From: Gammaproteobacteria bacterium
GTDB taxonomy: Bacteria; Pseudomonadota; Gammaproteobacteria; GCA-001735895
Direction of reading: 5' to 3'
Assembly (NCBI GenBank): GCA_027293245.1
Contig: JAPUFZ010000029.1
Location: forward strand, 1-6,450
Length of the DNA: 6,450 nucleotides
A model generated the notes under the pieces. The model was given only the letters and a program-made list of their open reading frames with translations, was not told the origin of the DNA and did not search any database. Shown piece by piece: positions 3,865 to 6,450 of the stretch. Position 1 is the stretch's first letter; each line of letters starts with the position of its first letter. The position numbers and the translations under genes are program-made.

Positions 3865-6450
3865 CTACTGTGGCATTATATCGATCCAGGTGCGGCGTCC
3901 GGTTTCGAAATTCGGACCCGAGGTCACGCCTCCCTCATCGATACCGCCGTCGATAACGACGGGCGAACCGGAAATATCGCCTAGCCCGTCCGGAGGTGGG
4001 CCATCCCCGCCACCGTCTATGTAGGCATTGATCGTCAGGCCGACCTGGTACAGCTCGCTCAATTCTTTATACCGATCTTTACAGCCGCCATCTTTATCCT
4101 TGATCTTCTTACAGGACTCCAGTAATGCAAGCTCTGCTATCAGTGCGTCGATGTCGGCAAATCCTGCGGCTTCCAAAGCTTCCTGGTAGAGTTCCAGCGA
4201 GTGGGTTGCTTCAGCCACCTCGAGTATCCAACCAGGATCTCCATAGCAGGCACCCCCCGGATAATGCCAAAACAGGGTAGACTCGTAGAGGAACTCGACA
4301 TTGCTACTGACCGTTAACCCACCATAGACTTCATAGTCGGGCGCGCCAGCGTCGATGACGCCATTTCCATTTAAGTCTTCGGTCAATACAACCTGGGTGC
4401 CATCGGACAATATAATCGGGGACCTCAGGTCGCTAGGGTTTTGCACGGTCAACCTGTCCAGAGGTGGCGTGCCGGCGATAAAGTGGCTGCGTTTCACCAA
4501 ATGAAAAATCAACGCGCCATTGCGCCAGCGGCCATTGGTTATAGAAGCGGCCCCGTTCACACAACCGGTATTGGTAGGGTGGAGCCCGCCACTGGTGATC
4601 GCCAGGCTATTGAAGCTGCTGCGCAGTGCGATACTACTGGACTGAAGTTGGGCTATTTTATGGATTAACGAAACGCCCTCATCATCCACTAACGGCCCGA
4701 CACCATCCCAGGCAGCCAGTTTTTTATGGATCATGCGCTGATACTTGACCACGTTGTATTCCTTATCATCTATGGTTAACTCACCGCCGGGTGAAAGATC
4801 GGCATTCGCAATCAAGACTATAAAATCTTCGGCCAGGGATATGCCGACATCGGTCACATTGTTTAATTTACCTCCTCCCAGCGGGTCTATATCAAAATAA
4901 TCCACGTAGGTACGATCGGTTTTATCGTCGTATTCGTGGACGTGGCCATCGGTTTTACCTCCAAGGCCATCTTCCATACCGGCGCTGTCGGTATCCACAT
5001 CGATATGACCTCCGGATAAGCCGCCTTCACAGGCGCCGACACAGGCAGGCGGTACCAGCGGGGGATTGAGAAAGTTAAGGAAAAGCGTATCAAAGCCTTT
5101 GGCAACACGGGCTATGGTCACCTGCGACATGAGGCCAGCCTTGCGTTGCCAGGCCATCGGAATATCCTCCGCATCGTTAAGGTCGCCATCGGTATTATTA
5201 TCGACCCGGTCAAGCGTATTTAACTGCCCATTTCTGTCCAGATCGAAGATCGAATTGTCGGCGACACCACCAGCATCAAAGCTCACCTCGAGCAACCAGT
5301 TTGCAGATCCGTTTGGATTGGTGATGGTCGCTTTTAACCGGCCTGCGCGTAATTGAGGCGGTGTTATCAATCGCTCGCCCGCGGGCAGGTCGACCTTCCA
5401 GCCATCGTAGACAGACCAGTCAATCGCGGCGGTGGTGGTAAAAGTACGCACGGTTTCACTATACACGCCACTGGTGTAGGTTGTATCGGACGACAATAAT
5501 TGAGCCAACCGGGTGGTGACACCAGGTGCACTGCCGGTATCCCAGATGCCGTAGAGTGCCTGTACGCTAGAATCGGTAATAGCGGCGGCGGTATACAAAC
5601 GACCGGTACCATATAATACCAACTGACCGAATATGGGGTGGTTAGTGACCTCGGGCGCCACGGTAATCGGCTGGCTACCGACGCCAGCGTACAATTTATA
5701 GGCGGTATTCCAGGCTGCGGGTGAGTTGCCGGTCAAATCAAATTTCCACAGATCACCGTCGATATCGCCGGCGTAGGCAATATCGGCCATGCCGTCGTTG
5801 TCAGTATCTACCAGTGCAGGCGCGGAGAGTCCATTGGGTGAGGCGGCAGAGCCGCTAGCAGTCGAGATTTTAGTCACCACGCCTGTCTCCAGGTCGACCA
5901 GAATCAGCTTCGCGATTCCACTCGTACTACTCACGCCATTGCCGTTGACCGCGTACCACCGGCCATTGTTTAATTTGGCCAGGGTGGTGGCGCCGAATAT
6001 GTAACCGATGTCGTTATCGGCGGCGCCATCGAGCTCCCATAAAACTTTCTTATTGTTTCCGGTCGACGAAGACTCTGAAACAAGATCGGGGTGGGTGACA
6101 TCGAGGGCGAACAGCCCCTTGCCACCACCGCCGAGGCTGCCTAGCAATACCGAATGCCAGGCACCGCTAAAAAAAGCGTCCTGTACCGTCAACCCGCCGT
6201 CGACAAAATAAGAATGCAAATAAGGTCTGCCTGCCAGATTCGATAAATCCCCTATGACCGAGGAGGGTATATAAGCCCAGACCTCGTCGCCGGTGGCGGC
6301 ATCAAAAGCATGCAACATACCGTCGTTAGCGCCGACGTAAATCCGCGGAGCGCGATTGAGATTGGCATTTACAAAGGTTATGTAACTCGAATCGGTGATA
6401 TCGGCCTCGGGAACATCGACATACTCGGGATTGGAATGAATGATATCGAC
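3865..6450 (-). CDS. pilY1: PilY1-family type IV pilus tip adhesin, first copy (C-terminal 861 residues; 5' end outside window)
   Basis: The frame is open to the window edge, so the ATG at 6318 is internal and the real start lies beyond 6450. The first visible residues (VDIIHSNPEY, then PRIYVGANDGMLHAFD at 35-50) are the PilY1 beta-propeller signature, continuing with EVWAYIPSS, GAWHSVLLGSLGGGGKGLFA and DIGYIFG. DTDNDGMAD (215-223), followed by IAYAGDIDGDLWKFDL, is the conserved PilY1 calcium-binding loop. After the propeller blade with VLYGTGRLY come two back-to-back EF-hand-like loops (403-414 and 417-428), then a C-terminal region of about 390 residues. This contains a His/Asp-rich segment (482-520), a third Asp/Asn loop (692-700, DLNGNGVID), a charged helical stretch (747-804) and a Gly/Asp/Pro-rich tail. 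The protein is known to sit at the pilus tip, in adhesion and surface sensing, with calcium controlling retraction. The N-terminal domain is not visible. Stop at 3865-3867; pilE follows. Confidence 0.95.
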   Translation of the reverse strand, partial: VDIIHSNPEYVDVPEADITDSSYITFVNANLNRAPRIYVGANDGMLHAFDAATGDEVWAYIPSSVIGDLSNLAGRPYLHSYFVDGGLTVQDAFFSGAWHSVLLGSLGGGGKGLFALDVTHPDLVSESSSTGNNKKVLWELDGAADNDIGYIFGATTLAKLNNGRWYAVNGNGVSSTSGIAKLILVDLETGVVTKISTASGSAASPNGLSAPALVDTDNDGMADIAYAGDIDGDLWKFDLTGNSPAAWNTAYKLYAGVGSQPITVAPEVTNHPIFGQLVLYGTGRLYTAAAITDSSVQALYGIWDTGSAPGVTTRLAQLLSSDTTYTSGVYSETVRTFTTTAAIDWSVYDGWKVDLPAGERLITPPQLRAGRLKATITNPNGSANWLLEVSFDAGGVADNSIFDLDRNGQLNTLDRVDNNTDGDLNDAEDIPMAWQRKAGLMSQVTIARVAKGFDTLFLNFLNPPLVPPACVGACEGGLSGGHIDVDTDSAGMEDGLGGKTDGHVHEYDDKTDRTYVDYFDIDPLGGGKLNNVTDVGISLAEDFIVLIANADLSPGGELTIDDKEYNVVKYQRMIHKKLAAWDGVGPLVDDEGVSLIHKIAQLQSSSIALRSSFNSLAITSGGLHPTNTGCVNGAASITNGRWRNGALIFHLVKRSHFIAGTPPLDRLTVQNPSDLRSPIILSDGTQVVLTEDLNGNGVIDAGAPDYEVYGGLTVSSNVEFLYESTLFWHYPGGACYGDPGWILEVAEATHSLELYQEALEAAGFADIDALIAELALLESCKKIKDKDGGCKDRYKELSELYQVGLTINAYIDGGGDGPPPDGLGDISGSPVVIDGGIDEGGVTSGPNFETGRRTWIDIMPQ

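Noticed and set aside
4887..5612. Alternative minus-strand frames inside pilY1 (4887-5108 and 5367-5612)
   Set aside because: They are shifted frames within the intact PilY1 reading frame, Pro/Ser-rich without family signatures; pilY1 itself shows no frameshift.
6316..6318. ATG at 6318 as the start of the first pilY1
   Set aside because: The frame stays open to 6450 and those 44 residues are clearly PilY1 (HSNPEY and PRIYVGANDG), so this Met is internal.

Overview
The window is a type IVa pilus minor-pilin locus, and every gene lies on the minus strand. I therefore read it from position 6450 down to 1. The set FimU/FimT, PilV, PilW, PilX, PilY1 and PilE, with Gly^X prepilin processing sites, points to a gammaproteobacterium (Pseudomonas-type T4aP system) of intermediate base composition. 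Nothing in the sequence lets me name a genus. No rRNA, tRNA, CRISPR array or transposase gene is visible.

Layout in transcription order: (1) the C-terminal 861 residues of a first PilY1 (6450-3865, 5' end outside the window); (2) a short spacer with a perfect GC-rich hairpin; (3) pilE (3806-3396); (4) a 140-bp spacer with a candidate promoter and paired 9-bp direct repeats; (5) fimU/fimT (3255-2713), pilV (2722-2192), pilW (2183-1239) and pilX (1222-680), tightly packed with a 10-bp overlap or 8- to 16-bp gaps; (6) a non-coding stretch of about 380 bp (679-300) holding candidate hairpins, a 23-bp tandem repeat array and a candidate promoter; (7) the first 99 codons of a second PilY1 (299 to beyond position 1).

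The usual operon order is fimU-pilV-pilW-pilX-pilY1-pilE. The window is best read as the junction of two tandem clusters: the tail of one (pilY1-pilE) followed by the start of another (fimU-pilV-pilW-pilX-pilY1). Two distinct pilY1 genes are directly visible. That the first cluster also carries its own fimU-pilX set beyond 6450 is inference.

In the known system, FimU, PilV, PilW and PilX are processed by PilD and form a tip complex that carries PilY1. This complex primes pilus assembly and, through PilY1, acts in adhesion and surface sensing. PilE joins these pilins to the major pilin shaft. The most interesting non-coding signal is a shared control architecture. Upstream of both fimU and the second pilY1, a related element of about 21 bp lies 32-33 bp from a TATAAA -10 box. 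The fimU copy has two identical 9-bp direct repeats with a 12-bp spacer, the arrangement bound by LytTR-domain regulators such as AlgR. AlgR is known to activate the fimU operon in Pseudomonas aeruginosa.
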